Positions 1 through 13,200 of a stretch of 64,000 nucleotides of DNA are shown piece after piece; the stretch's first letter is position 1; each line of letters begins with the position of its first letter. This stretch comes from Zonotrichia leucophrys gambelii. Taxonomy: Eukaryota > Chordata > Aves > Passeriformes > Passerellidae. Location of the stretch: assembly GCF_028769735.1 (NCBI RefSeq), contig NC_088173.1:19780038-19844037 (forward strand). Direction: 5' to 3'. The notes under the pieces are model-generated. The model made no database searches. It was not told the origin of the DNA and saw nothing but the letters and a program-made list of their open reading frames with translations. A program made the position numbers and the translations under genes.

Positions 1-242
1 GTCTTCAGGCCAAACCTCCTGCAGTAAGCAGGGATGTCTTCAACCAGACCAGGTTGCTCAGGGTCCCATCCAGCCTGGCTTTGCATGATTTCAGACAGGG
101 TATTTGCCACTTCTCTGGGCCGCCTGTTCCGGTGTCTCACTGCTCTCTCTCATGGAAAAGCATTTCTTCCTTGTATCTACTCTGTATTTGTGCTCTTAAC
201 AGTTGAAGACCATTACCCCTTGGCTTATCACTGTAGACATAT
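1..242 (-). mobile_element. CR1 LINE 3' remnant, reverse orientation, cut by window edge
   Basis: This is the reverse complement of a CR1 3' end. Recognisable blocks in order are an 'accaggttgctcagggtccc' segment, then 'catccagcctggctttgca', then 'ctctgggccgcctgttcc', then 'catttcttccttgtatctac' and 'accattaccccttggcttat'. These correspond to the complement of the usual CR1 text around 'ggaacaggctgcccagagaa'. The copy is diverged and has no intact frame. The short + strand ORF at 34-267 is a by-product of it. The true 3' terminus lies left of base 1. Confidence 0.85.
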
Positions 243-582
243 TTGGTGTGCTTCTGTTCTTTTATAGGTCATTTTATTATTATCTAAGCATGTCAGCTAT
301 CATGCAAAACATCACACATTAAATACTTTAATAGAAAAAATTGTTGGGCTGCAATCTTCTTGAAAATACTGTGTGTGGCTGAAAATAAGGCTTGTCAGTG
401 CAGATACACTGTAACAACTCGGAAATTGGCAAGATATTCATAGGCTCAGCTCCAGTACTCAATCTATGCTGTAGAAGAGGAGCTGACTTGGCTATATTCA
501 AGGGCCTGACAGGCAAAAAATAGATCTGTGGGGGTTGGTCTGTTTTGGGTTTTTTGTTAAATGTTTGTTTGGTTGGTTTTTG

Positions 583-600
583 TTTTTTTTTTTTTTTTTT
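583..600. repeat. Poly-T tract
   Basis: Uninterrupted run of 18 T within a wider T-rich stretch (about 540-610). No flanking direct repeat or attached element is obvious. Confidence 0.9.
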
Positions 601-3600
601 ATTTTTGCTATATGTAGAGGGTAAAAAATTGATTTTTTAGGTTGTGATCCTCATTTATGTGCTACAGATATTTTTTTTTAATCTCAGACTTGGAAATCTG
701 TTGTAATACTGGGTATCTAGTGCATTACAGTAAGAAAGCATGGACTTATTTGATTTTGTCTCTTGTCTCTCAGGAAATGTTTAGAATGTCCTTGAAAAGT
801 GTTTGCATGAGAGGAGGATGAGAAAATAAACAGTGAAGACTAAGATGGGGATTTTTTCTGTTTTCAACTGTCCTTTGGGGTAGTTCAGAGAAGGTAGAGC
901 CAGGCTGTTTTCCTTACTGATGGGCAGGCATGGGATTTAGAGGTAAAGGACATGTTACAAAATGAAAGCCCTAATTAAGTGAAAGAAAAACAATTTCTTG
1001 TGAAAGTAGACAAAGAGTGGAATGGGTTGCCCAGACTAAGAGCTGGAATCTCTGTTCCTAGAGATACTCAAAGTTTGACTGGGCATGACTGTGCAACCTT
1101 TTGTGCTTAAGACTAGAAGGCTTCCAGATGTTGTTTACAACATAGATTTATTTTATCATTATATGGAAAATTAATATTAAATAAGAGACTTTGCTATACT
1201 TAAGAAACACTAGGGAGTTTTTAAGACCTCATTCTCTAAACAGTTTGTGATAGTATTTTGTGTAATTTGTGAATGCAAATTGCAAGCTTTAAGTATTAGA
1301 TCTGGTGCTCTTCTGTTGAGGAAGTTTAGAAGATGTTCACTTTCTTAAGTCAGAATGTGCAACTACGCATTATTTGCTAGCTTATTTAATCAGCAGGGTA
1401 GAGGAAATACTTGAGGGAGAATGATACAATAAATAAGTTTCTTTTCAGATGTAACGCAAATGATACATAATTACAGAAGTTAAATTGTAGAATTTATTAT
1501 GTTAAATTATGTATATTTATGTGTACCTTACCACAAACATGTAGATCTGTGCACTGGTTTACAAATCTAGAAATTGTTGCTAAGTGCCACTACCAGACTA
1601 GGAGAATTGCTTTCTAGTGTGGTTAAAAAGAATATAGAATGGAGGAGACTACAAAGGTAGTCTCATTTTCTGTTGTGTTGTCTTACTGTCTCCCTTTATC
1701 TGTGTGCACAGTGGTTTTGATTTAGTAATTTCCCTAGCTCACAGGAGTAAATAAATCTCTTCCTATGTTGATGATAATAGCAAAGAGTAGACTAGTTCTA
1801 CCTCCTTTCTGTTATCAGTAGGATTTTGTTAGAATTACTCAGCAGGGCAGCTTAGACAGATATTTCTCCTCTGAGCCTTTTAAATGTTTTAGCACTGATG
1901 CTGCTGAGGCATCTCTCTTTATTTTTTAAGGAATTTTAAATTTCATAGTGACAAGATGGGGTGCTGGAGGAAAATGCCATCTCGGGCCAGTGAGGCTGGT
2001 GCAATGCTATCCACTTTTGGATCTAACAGTGTTGTTGGATCATCTCTCCTAAAATCTGAGAGAGATTCTAGTAGAGGATTTTGGACAAAATGTAATTTGT
2101 TCAAAGGCACCATGGTTTTCCTACAGTATATCAGGGTCTACAGAGAAAGCTGGACTCTGAATGCAGAGGCTTGGCATAAGGATTCAGATCCCAGCTGGCC
2201 TCACAATCCAAAGCAGGCAGGTGCTCTCAAGTATTTAAGAGGAAAGATTGTTGTTTCAATGCAGTTGGTCATAGCTGTTGACCTGGAAAACATTTTGCCT
2301 TTTTGCTTCTATCACCATAGCAAACTATACGTGATCCTGAAAAAATATGACTAGTTGAGGATGGGAACTCAATCTGTCATTAAAGTATCACTGAGAAGAA
2401 ATGAACTGAAATGTTAATGTACTCAAGTGCCCTTTCAGGCCATTGTTTTTCTTTTCAGCAGAAGGAAACTGGCACATATAGGCCATTAGAAATAAAGAAA
2501 TACAGTCTTCAGCTAGGATTGCAGTTCATATATAAAGTCTGTTATTACTGAACATTTCACAGACTGAAAAAGGGAGTTGGCACCTAGTCTTAAATGTTAG
2601 CTGTAGTTGTTATTGTTGAATTCACTGCAAAGATTTGGTATGTTGCTTTATTTTTGTAACTAGCACATTGACAGCCGTGACATTCTGCTGCTCCTTGTTT
2701 GTCACTGTAACTAAGACAACTCGACATGCAGAGTTTGTAGGTAAACACACAGTAAGGGCACCAAGGATTTGATCCCTGGTCTGGGTATGTACCTTTTTTA
2801 TTGCAAAACTTTCATGACAGTGAAAGGCAATGATACGTGCAGTATTTTAGAGATTAGTTTTATGATAGATCAGGATCTTCTAAATTGTCATTAGCACTGT
2901 GTCTGCTGCATTGAGTTGTCATTCTCTATAAGTATAGCTGGTTTTACTACCAAAGTGCTTCTGGTTTTAGTAGCTGTACACTTGATAGCTGCAAAACCTG
3001 AGCTCTTTACACAACAAATTTGAGTCAAGTATTAACATCAACATTTCAAGGAAGTGTCAGCCAAAAAGGACATGCAGACAGAAAGTCTGGTTCTCCTTCC
3101 ACTTATATAGTGTACTTTTTCAGAATTAACATGGAATTAAATTAACAGAATAGTTATCCATGATGTTTTCTTTGTAATCTCGTTTCCCTGTTTGGAAATG
3201 GGAGGTCTCAGCTGTTTTTTCCAGATCAGTCTCCTCTGTGCCAAGCTTTACTTGGGCAGGAAATCTACTGGCAGACACATATAGTGCCTTGCTGAATTTG
3301 ACATGCCATATTTAATAAACTGTGTTTAGAAAATCATTTCTATAGCAACATCACTGTAATGTGGAAAGAAGAGAATGTGTGTGATTAGTGATAGAAGTAT
3401 TTAGTGTTGGTCTTTTAATAAGGCAGGTTATGCTACTTGCTATTTCCACATGAAGTGAGCTCTGAATACAGATCCTCTGGGTTATGCAAAAAGTAGTGGC
3501 AAGTAATTTCACCCTCTTCCACATACTAAAAGATCAGTAATTAGTTTTAGTGTTTGAGTTTAGGATAGTATGAAAAATTCAACAACAGGTAGGCTGGATA

Positions 3601-5924
3601 TGCTCAACAAATCATTGTAATTAGTTGTATGTCAAAGTCTCTTTTCTGCATACTTTAAGTGTGACTTTTTTTTTCCTTATAGTGATTAAAATAATGGTGA
3701 AGCCTGGCCCCAAGGTGAGAAAAATATTTAGAAAAGACTTAATGGGCTTCTGTGGATTTTGGGTCAAGTCTGTGGGGAAATATTCCTGAAATTTGATATA
3801 GCAAAGTGGAAAATGAGGTGAGATGATTTTCAGTTGATTTTTTTTTTTTTGATAGCATGGGGCTATGGAGATTCTTAAAGGAATGTAAGCTGGGGTTTAG
3901 AGCTACTATAAAAAGAATGTTTAATTTGATATTCTATCATTTTAGCTCAGTTTAGGCTTTTGACAAAGATAAGTCTCATTAAAGTACTGCAGAAAATTTC
4001 TGAACAAAAAAGACAATAGCTTTTTGTGAGGAGGAATACAGTGTTCTGTGTTTTGTCATCCTTAGCATAGAGCAGTGCATCAGGGCTTAACTCAGAAACT
4101 AAGAGTGAAAGAAGAATTAGGAGGAGGCGTAAGTTCACAAATTGCCTTCTATTTGGAAAGATCCCAAAATAAATTGCACTGTATGTTGTACAAATGATTA
4201 ACATTTGGCAACATTGAAATTAATCTCATTTTGGGGCAGGATACAGCAGATTTTTACTGCTCAGCAATAAAATTCTATTTTAAGCCAAATTGAAGACTCT
4301 CACTGTTTTTGAAGCACAGGGAAAACTCGAGAATGCAGAATGCAATTTCCTAATTGGATACCAAAAGGGCTCATCTTCCTTTTCAGGGGGTGTGTGTGTG
4401 CAGAGTTGTGTCAGTTGTAATTGCAGCTGGTAAGAATTAAGGCCAAGTAAAATAGTCAAGTCTTTGGTGTTAAGTCCCTCAAAAGTAAAAATGTTTCTGA
4501 CAGCATAGTCCTTTCTAATCCACTGCTCCTGTGTGAGTTCAGCATGGGCTTGGTGTGTCATGTACTGAAGCATCAGCAGGGTTTCCTGCAGCCAGTGGGA
4601 TTACCCTTTGTCACTCATCCTGGCAAGGTCTGGATCTGCTGGATTTGAGATTAAAGTCCATTAATAACCTGACATAAGACCTGAGGGACTGAGATAACAG
4701 AAGGTTCTTGTAGATAGGAAAGGAGGATGGTGCTGGGGGTATAGTAAGAAGTAGCATGATGTATTTTCTTTGATTGTTTAATAATAATTTGTCTTGGTCA
4801 TGGTATTTTATGGTAATAGTTCACAGATATTTCGTATTGGCACTTTGCAGTTAAGATCCAAACATTGTGATGAACATAACTTTCTAATTTTGATGTGTGT
4901 AAACTAGTCCTTTAGTCAAATCAGTGAAAGTGAGTTAGCATTCAAACATTTACTTTGTCTAAAAGTATTTCTGCTGATGTCCTTGAGATCTGGAGAAGCC
5001 CTAAAGACTGAAATAAGCAAAATGTAACTTTTAAAGAAAAAGCAGTGAAAAATTTTAAGAAAAAATTCAAATGATAGTGACTAAGAGTAAAGAGTAGGTA
5101 ATTAGTTAATGAAATTTGGAGATGATGATAGAGTCCATTAGTACACATTGTAAGATGCTGCGGCAGCAGGGATACCAGCCAAGAGATTTTTTTCTTTCAA
5201 AAGTTTGTAGTCTTAAATTTAGGGTGGTTTTTCCTTTATCAGTTCCCAACACAGGTAATGGAGCTTTCCTTACTCATGCTTGGTCTTTGCTGACATCTCT
5301 TACTGTACAGCTTTGTCCTGTCCTGTTTCATGTTCAGGACGTCTGCTATCAGAGGGTCTTACACTAATGCTCTGGAAACCATTTAGGAATGGGCTGCTTC
5401 TTGATCCTTGCCTTGCCCTTCAATAAGGGATGCATTGCAGGGCATCTTACAGCACCACATGCTGAGGTTGATTGGAGTTTTCATATAAAGCAGGAACTTC
5501 ACAATATAGTGCATATGAAAATGTGTTTCAGAATAATGCATGACTAAGATCTACAAGAAATGGGTCAACTACTTTGAGATAATTTTAGATTGTATGTGAG
5601 AATAATTCCTTCAAGAAATTCAGCACTTGGTGATATACTTTTTCATTATCCTGTGTGAATTAATTAAAATACTAGTGCTGGTATTCCTAAACTTCCTTTG
5701 TGTTTAAAATCCCGTAGATTCTTTTGCTGATCTTTTGAATGCTTTTATTTATTCTTTAGGCTTCATCAGTAAAAGTTACTGCTTTAGGGTCTGAGAAATA
5801 ATATTGACTTATGGAGCCCTGCATATTGAACTGTTCTTTTTCTGAATAGCTGCTGTTGTTCATGATGAGAATGAAGCCAGACTTTGCTCTTAACAATAAT
5901 GAATAATGATTTTATTTTCCTTAG

Positions 5925-6022
5925 AACCAATGGAAGATAACCATTTTGGAGCAGAACCATTCTTCAGTGATTTCTCTGAGGAAGACTATTCTGATGTAGC
6001 AGATTTGACAGACAGCATTTAG
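5925..6022 (+). CDS. Possible terminal coding exon of an unassigned transcript
   Basis: A plausible 3' splice site (T-rich tract 'tttattttccttag' ending at 5924, branch-like 'aataatgat' just upstream) precedes an open frame that needs one base from a previous exon. It reads P-MEDNHFGAEPFFSDFSEED and then YSDVADLTDSI before TAG at 6020-6022. The peptide is strongly acidic with evenly mixed aromatic residues, unlike the poly-Leu/Phe/Ser chance ORFs elsewhere in the window. An AATAAA lies 68 bp after the stop. I do not recognise the protein, and no upstream partner exon was identified. Alternatives are a chance frame in SPOCK3 intron, the end of a nested gene, an alternative early-terminating transcript, or the tail of a retrocopy. 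The ATG at 5930 could also start a 30-residue peptide, but its context is weak (C at -3, G at +4). Confidence 0.3.
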
Positions 6023-6089
6023 TCATTAAAAACAGCCATAAAAAACACAGTACTGAAGTGTGGTGTTGTACATATTGTCACCTCTGCTC

Positions 6090-6095
6090 AATAAA
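6090..6095 (+). promoter_or_regulatory. Possible polyadenylation signal AATAAA
   Basis: Canonical hexamer 68 bp downstream of the TAG that closes the possible terminal exon ending at 6022. Single hexamers are common by chance in AT-rich intron sequence, so it only matters together with that exon. Confidence 0.3.
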
Positions 6096-9000
6096 GACAT
6101 TAAGGATGACGTTAAGGGTAACTGTATATATTTAGGAGAAAGAGAAGCCTTCATTTCCTTTTCCTGGCTTACTGAGCTGTGTGTAAGTAAGCAGATGATG
6201 CCTGGAACATTTACATGTCTAAGAGAAGAGCACTGTAGGAGCTGACTTAGAGAAACTTCTCCAGAACTGTTCCCAAACATTTGGACTAAAACCAGGGCTA
6301 GATCAGCTTCTCTGAAAAACAAAGGATCAGGAGGGCAATGCAGATATCTCACATATACAGATGTCGTGCTATATCTGGCACTATTGTTAGGGGACGTCTG
6401 AGCCCCTTTTGCTGCTCTTGCCCTGCAGTTTGAAAGACAGAGGAATGCCATTGTTTCTCTGTATTTTATGGGTTCTGTAGATGCACAGTAAGTCTTCTGA
6501 CTCATGTTTCTCTGTAGCATATCCTGATTTTCCTGGTACTTTTAATACATGCTAATGAACTAAGATACAGAGTATCCTAGGGAGTATTTCCTTATATGTG
6601 GGAGTTTCTTACATGTTTTTCACCACACATGGTTTAGGTATCAAAAGAACCTTAACTCTCCATAACACAGGCATAGTGGCTGTACTTAGGAAACAAAACA
6701 TCTGTGATTTCCTTAAAATTAATTCACTTTTATTTGGGATTCTTAATCTTCAGTGTCAGTAGGATTCAGCCTAAACTTCTTGTCTTGTTTATCCACCTGG
6801 TGTCACCATCTTGCATTTTACTTGAAACTCTCTTGCCTTAACTTAGGATCGCTTTTGTCAAGGGAGGGAATAATTGGAATGTGCAGTGTTGTCAACATTT
6901 TTTGCTACAATTTTTTAGATACAATAATAAAAATGTCGCAAGATGGGTGTTTTTTAAGGGATGAGGAAAAACACTTAATTATGGACATGTTAGAACTGCT
7001 GTTTGAAAAATTGCAACATTAGAAAGCTTCTTGAGACAGCAGCCTCTCTTGATTTGTCTGAGAAACACTGTGGTGTTATATTAATCTTCACTAATGTAAG
7101 CAGCTTTTCTTGGAAAGGAAGTATCTGATTAGGGGAAGCTCAGAATAGGTAAGTAATATAGCAATATTGTGAATTTTAGACTTAAATTTTAAATATAGGT
7201 TGAATGAGCACAGATCTTACCATTTTTTTTAAAACATGTTGTAGTTGTGAAGTACATTCTTAAGGAGCTACAGGAATTAGGCTACTAAATCCTAAATTTC
7301 TTCTTAAGCACATGGGACATTTGGCTTGTAAATATTTTTCTAAGAAATGAACCCTGACTTGGTTCTGTTTAAACAGACTAAGATATACCAGTGAAATCCC
7401 TTTAATCTGCAGAGTAACCATTTCTTTTTGGTAAAACAGCTGATCTTTTCCAAATGTACCTAATTAATAAGCCCAATTCAAAAATATATTGCTTGCTGAA
7501 ATATGTTTTCCCAAATCACTAAAAAATACCATTACTGTACTAAATCACCTATCACCCTGAAATGTGTATGTGCTTCTTCTGTCTTGTTCTTCAGTTTGCT
7601 AAATTTGTAATTTTCTAATGTTAGCAAGAAGTGTGGGAATTTTTGTATCCTACCAATCAAAAGGGATGACTGAGTTACTTAGAATATAGTTCTCCTTTTC
7701 TTACCATCCTTATTTTCTCTTGTCTTTATACTTCTCTTATTGATGTTAAACTGCATGACATTTTTTTAAAATTCTTTAATTGTAGATAGGAATTATTTTG
7801 TTAATATCTGTATAGCACTCTTGAGCTGAGACCACCTATTTTAACTACTCCCCTCTGCTAATTTGCATTCATGTTGTATATGTGTGGTTTTCCCTCCATT
7901 CCATTTTCTGTTGACACATCTGTTCTTACTTGCTTTGTAATGATAATAGCACTGCAATTCCTCTCTCATAACGTTTTGAATTCTTTAATTTCTTCCATTT
8001 TGGACTGTTTTCACACTAGGGTGTTCTTTGTCTCCATGGCAGTGAGGGGTGGGCTAGAACGTTGTCCTGAGCCCCTTAGCATGAGAGACTTAGTTTCTCC
8101 TCTGCTGGGAGAAACATACCAAAATTCTGTCCATGCAACTGGCATGATACAGTAGATCTCATTACTGTCCTTGTAATTAATTTTCTCCAGGTTGGAAAAC
8201 AAACAAAAAACAAAAGAAATGTCATCAAATGTATAGAATCTGTAATTGTAAGTGATTCCAGGACATGGTAAAAAGACATAAATTTTTACCTTCCTGAATA
8301 AAAATTGATGACTAGCACTTTTTTCCCCTCTTGCTATGGTCAGATACAGTTGAAAAAATGTTTTCCAGAAACTGTTTAAGAGCCAAGGCCTTTTCAAATC
8401 CTTTTAGACATTTAACAGACCTTTAAAACCTAGCCTGCTCCTGTCCTTGTGCCCTCCCTGTGTCCTTCACATCTTACAGGGCTTCTGTCCTGAATATGAC
8501 AATTTTGTCTTGCAGCATTATACAAAAAAAAAACCCCAAAAGGCTGGTGGAGGGAGAAAGAAAAGTTTGAAAAGACAAATTACATGAGCTCCTGTCATTT
8601 GTGGAATAGTGCAGCATTTGATACAGAAAGTGCACACAACCCCATTGTCTCCTTGTGCACAAAACTGTTATTTCATTGTGCAAGCCTCTCTGACTGGTCA
8701 TTGGTAGGTCTCTGCACTGAGTATTTATTTCTTAGCTTTTATCTTTTAAGATGCTAGCCTTTTTTTCCAGAGATCTCCTTTATACAGTTCACCTTTTTTT
8801 TTCTTTTATAGACACAAACCATAGCCTCACAATCATATTGCCATTCTATTTCAACATACCAAGGTAGATTCCCTCCAGCCCCACATATAGGATCTGGGTT
8901 TTCTGTATAGTCTGTTGCTGTTTTCTGTTTTGCTTTTGGCTGCCTGTGGAACTGTATGCAGAGGATCAGGGAGTAATTTTTGCCCTTGTTACCTTGGGCT

Positions 9001-9439
9001 GGTGCATTAATGAAGTGGCGTCTGAGGAAATGAAACAGCACCAGGTGCATGAAATGCCTGAGCAGGCATAGGGCAGTCCCACAGATAGTCTTTTACTTCA
9101 CATATGTAATCTATTTTCATTTTTTTCTCCTATTGTCTAGCAAATATATTTTAAGGCCTTTTTCACAAGCTGAATTTTGAAAGCATGATAGGAGAATGAT
9201 CAGAACTATTTGTATTTGTAAGGAAAAGACTTTTCCTTATTTCTTTTATCCATGATGAGAAATATGAGATGCACTTCTAAAGAAACAATGTTTTAAATTT
9301 TACTGGGATTTAGAAGCTTATAGTGCTTCTGCTTTGATATTAATTCCATCCTTTTCAAAATGTTTTTCAGTACTTTCTTCATATTTCTGAATATATGCTT
9401 TAGTGAGCATGTTGTATTTCTTGACAAGTGATTTGAAAT

Positions 9440-9890
9440 ACTGTGCTATTCAAACTTGCTGTTAGTAACGCTGCTAGTACCAAAAAGACAGCATCCACAG
9501 AAATCTTACTGAATGGGAGCTGTGCAACAGAGAGGGCTGAAAAGTGGTGGCTCCCAGCCCAGCTTCATCAATGGTACCAGAAACACGAGGCCAAGGAAGG
9601 GAGCGGGATGAGCACTGGATTGGGGAGCTGAGTGCCAGGGTCACTGGAAGCAGCTATTGATTCTGGTTGTGCTGTGCCAGCCCCGTGAATGCTGGCCTCA
9701 GAGGTGGCAGGAGCAGGAGCTGGGGGGAAGCTGCCCCCAGGCTCCCTGCAGGCTGGCAGGGAACAGCACAGCAGCGTCCTTTCACTGCCAGTGCTGTGCC
9801 CTGCTCCTGGGGGCTGCCTGCCAGGCACGCCGCAAAGGGCTTTGCAGCAAGGCTCTGCCTTGCCTGCAGGTGATTACATCTTTCTCTGCC
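9440..9890. other. GC-rich block of unknown origin inside AT-rich intron
   Basis: Base composition shifts from AT-rich flanks to a G+C-rich stretch with repeated CAGG/GCTGG/CCTGC words, densest at about 9540-9880, then falls back sharply. Frames stay open on both strands here (for example + strand 9657-10145), but that follows from few AT-rich stop codons. Residue content is Pro/Gly/Cys/Ala-rich and I recognise no domain. CpG is sparse, so it is not a typical CpG-island promoter. It could be a diverged repeat or LTR fragment, or a low-copy insertion. Nothing in it resembles the CR1 copies in this window. Confidence 0.35.
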
Positions 9891-10207
9891 AGAGAAACAA
9901 TGCTCATATTACCTCTGGGGTGGTTCGTTGTTTTGGAGTTTTTCTGGTGTTGGATCTTCGAATTATTAACTGATAGTTATCTTGGCTCCTTGATTCTCAG
10001 AAGTATTGATGTGAAGGGCTGCTGCCTTTGTCTGTATCTGAGTACTTTGAGCACTGAACTCCTGGTGGTTTTGGCTAAACTAATTATGTTTCTAATGGGA
10101 GACTTAATCTGCAGTCAAAGCTGGCGGAATTCTCCATTTTGCTAGTCTGTAAATATCTTCTGGGCTTATTTTCTTTAATTTCTTAAGTGTAATAAATGTG
10201 ATTTTAA

Positions 10208-10226
10208 AATAATTTTTTTTTTTTTT
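10208..10226. repeat. Poly-T tract
   Basis: Run of T (roughly 16) after 'aaaataa'. It is a simple low-complexity tract. Confidence 0.8.
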
Positions 10227-13200
10227 GTAACTAATTCACTCAAGAATGCTTCCTGCTCTGTGCAGTTCTTAAATTTGGCTTTATGGGAAGCAAGACAGGT
10301 ATTTCAGGTGGTGGAAAATGGGAGATCCTGTTGAGAAGAAAGTATTGAGCCAAAAAATGTGCTAGATGCAACAGTCCCTGCCCTCCTGGAACTAGTTTTG
10401 TTCCTAGTTCTACTGCAGACCTGTAGCTATGTGATATCACATAAGGTCTGACAGATCAAGCAATTTATTACATGCATCTGGGAGAATTAGTAAAAAATGT
10501 GCTAAGGAGCACAAGGTCCATGCTGGCTTCTTGCCTTCACAAGTGTTCTGAGATATGTGAGATGCAGTGATGGTAAATGGGGTTCTGGGGAGTGTGGTGT
10601 CTGCCTTATTCTCATGTGTGCCCTATCCTGCATTTAATGGGCTAAACTGACACTCCACATTTGTACAGCAGAGTGCTGACATGGCTTATGATAGATCAGA
10701 TGTCTGTGCACTTCAGCAGAGATGAAAACCAGCATCTGATAGGCAAGTGAGTATGCACATGCTGCTGAACAGCATGTCTGCATCCTGGATGAGAATTCCA
10801 GACTGGCTCAGGTTTCAGGTTGAGGGATTTTCTAATACATAAGCATAATGTGTTTTCCTGGTGCAATTTATAGTTGCTCAGTTATGGTTTATGTTTTGGG
10901 GTAGTACTCTCATTAGATGTGTGTATCTGAGTTACTCTGTGTTTGCTGTCTGTGGCCCTCATTTATTTAAGGAAACTACAGTATTTAGGACTGGTGGATT
11001 TCTCATATTATGGCAGCTTTGTTGTTGTCTCATCCTTTTATTCCTGTAACAGTTTTCCATGTGACCAGCAACTTAAGAATAATGACGCTCTCACTGTCGT
11101 TATACTGGAGGTCCTCGAGCAAAATACAAGCGGAAAAAATTTCTGCACACGTTTCGTGCTTTCTTTTTCTGGCACTGGAAAGAGGTTGGTGCAGAGGTAT
11201 CAGATGACCACTCCACCCCAGCTCTTTCATTGAGACTTAGGATACAAATATCTGTTACAGTCACTGGGGAGGTTTGGGGCAGATGAATCAAATCCTCTGC
11301 TATTGGAGTGGTGCAAAGATGTGAGGGGGACATACTTGGGGAGCTCAAGTTTGCTGCAGAAGTGAGCTTGAGGCAGGGGGAGAGCTGTGATGGGAGACAG
11401 TTCAGTGGGCTGAACTGACTTGGCTTGTTGGAGTGGAGTCTGAAAATAGCACAGCTACCAAATAGCAAAGACCTAGCCTGGAAGAGGTAAAGAGCTTTCA
11501 TGTTGGATGAGAAGCAGATGTGTGTACTTGAGATGCAGAAAGAAGAATTGGAATGGAAAGCCCATTAAGAACTCCTTGAAATTAAAAAGAGTGAAATATT
11601 CAATAGGAGAACAGCTAACAGCAGTGAGGAAAAAATAATCTGAATCTAATACTGTAGATTTTAAGATTTTAGGGAGCATGGGCAGCCAGAAAAACTTTTG
11701 CTTCTAGAATTGTCAAATGCAATTCCATGTCCCTCTATAGTGAAGTATGCAAGTCTTCCTTGTTAAAAACAACCCAACTCTTCTGTAGGAATGGAGAGGC
11801 CGGCAGTAAAATGTACTTTTTGCATTACAGTAAGTCATATAAATGGAATTTTGTATGGGCAGAATTAAATTTGCTGTTGAACGGTGTTCAGGAAATCATG
11901 TCGTTCCTGCTTGGCAACTGTTAGAAGTATTGTTTCTTGAAAAGTTAATATAAATGAAGCCTGTCATTGCTCAGACTTGTAAAATTGGTAGTTTGTAAGT
12001 CACATAAATAACAATAGCCCTGTGCTGCACCAGTGAAATTGTATTTTAATAAAATATAAAGGTAATTATAAGTTCAGAAAACTGCTTCAATTTTAGTGGA
12101 TTCTCTGTTACAAATCAGCTTTTATTTTAATATATTAGCTTTTACTGTGTAGGCCGTACTAGAGCTAAAACGTTGAATACAAAACAATGGCTGAGTTTTC
12201 TTTGTCCAATTTTTCAGGTCAACCTTGGTCTGAAAATATTTTGTGAGGAAACTTCTTCCTCACCTATGGACACCTGCTGTTCTGAGTCACTCATCAACCA
12301 TGTAAAACTATGTTCTTTAGAATATAGATTTCTGTTCAAGTGGTGGCAGCATTTACAGAAAATGTTGCAGAGGAGAGATGCGTTAAATAATGTAACAAAT
12401 TTGTTACGGAGGAAAGATCAGCAATAGGCTCCTAGGTTCTGTGTCTATTGAAAGATGAAAACTTGTGCTGCATCACAAAAGTGCCATGTATGGGCTAGGG
12501 TTTTTGTTATTTGAAGTTTTTTTCATTGAGCTTTTTTCTCTCTTACCATAATGTGTATTTTTTAAAAAACTTATGTATTAACTCATTTTTAACAAATAAG
12601 AGAATATATATAGAAGGATATTGAAGTCCAAAAAGAAGCAATAAAAATGTTCAAGGCAGAATATATATTTTCCTATTTGTTAATATCTTTTCTCATTAAG
12701 CTGCTGTTTTGGTTCTTTTTATAGGGTTGTCAGATTTTCAGACGACGTAATTTTTTTTTTTTAATAGTAAGAGCATTTCAGAGAGAGAAGTTATTAGTCT
12801 CAAATTGCATATATAACTGTAGCATGAGCTTAAGTTCTTAGAAACACTTCATCACTATGACCCTGAATGAGTGTAATGCTTAAATATGCATAATTTTAAG
12901 GCATGGATATTAAACTCATTGAAATCCATCATCCATGGCTATTAGAAGTGCTTTGTGTCTTTCAAAGAGACACTTTAAAGAAATCCTGACATTTCACATA
13001 GTTTCAAGTAGAGCAGTGAGGATGAATTTTCTGTTTAAAATGCATGAATACCATTAGCTGGAAGATGTTGAGAGAGTGGTATGGTTACTGTTACAAATCT
13101 GTGACTTTTATTCTGCTTACTTGCACAACTTGCCCTTTAACATGCTCAGGACAATGGCAAGCAAACCAACCCCTAAAGAAATTCAGGAGACTTAGGATCC

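Noticed and set aside
1956..2354. 132-residue + strand ORF
   Set aside because: No similarity I recognise, no splice sites marking it as an exon, and ordinary codon texture for intron.
3683..3714. Possible 32-nt exon with strong acceptor (ttttttttccttatag) and donor (AAG|gtgaga)
   Set aside because: The frame needed to join the 5925 exon has an in-phase TAA, and no other partner fits. It would work only as non-coding sequence, so it was not annotated.
6026..6520. 164-residue minus-strand ORF
   Set aside because: No recognisable domain, and it has mixed low-information composition. It is antisense to the possible terminal exon's 3' region. Most likely a chance frame.
9657..10145. 162-residue + strand ORF
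   Set aside because: Half lies in a GC-rich block where stops are rare, and the rest is hydrophobic intron translation. No domain seen.
12173..12427. ORF beginning MNTKQWLS, superficially like the DKQWL of the SPOCK3 N-terminus
   Set aside because: Similarity stops after four residues, and the expected following residues (TTISQYDKEVGQWNKF) are absent. Coincidence.
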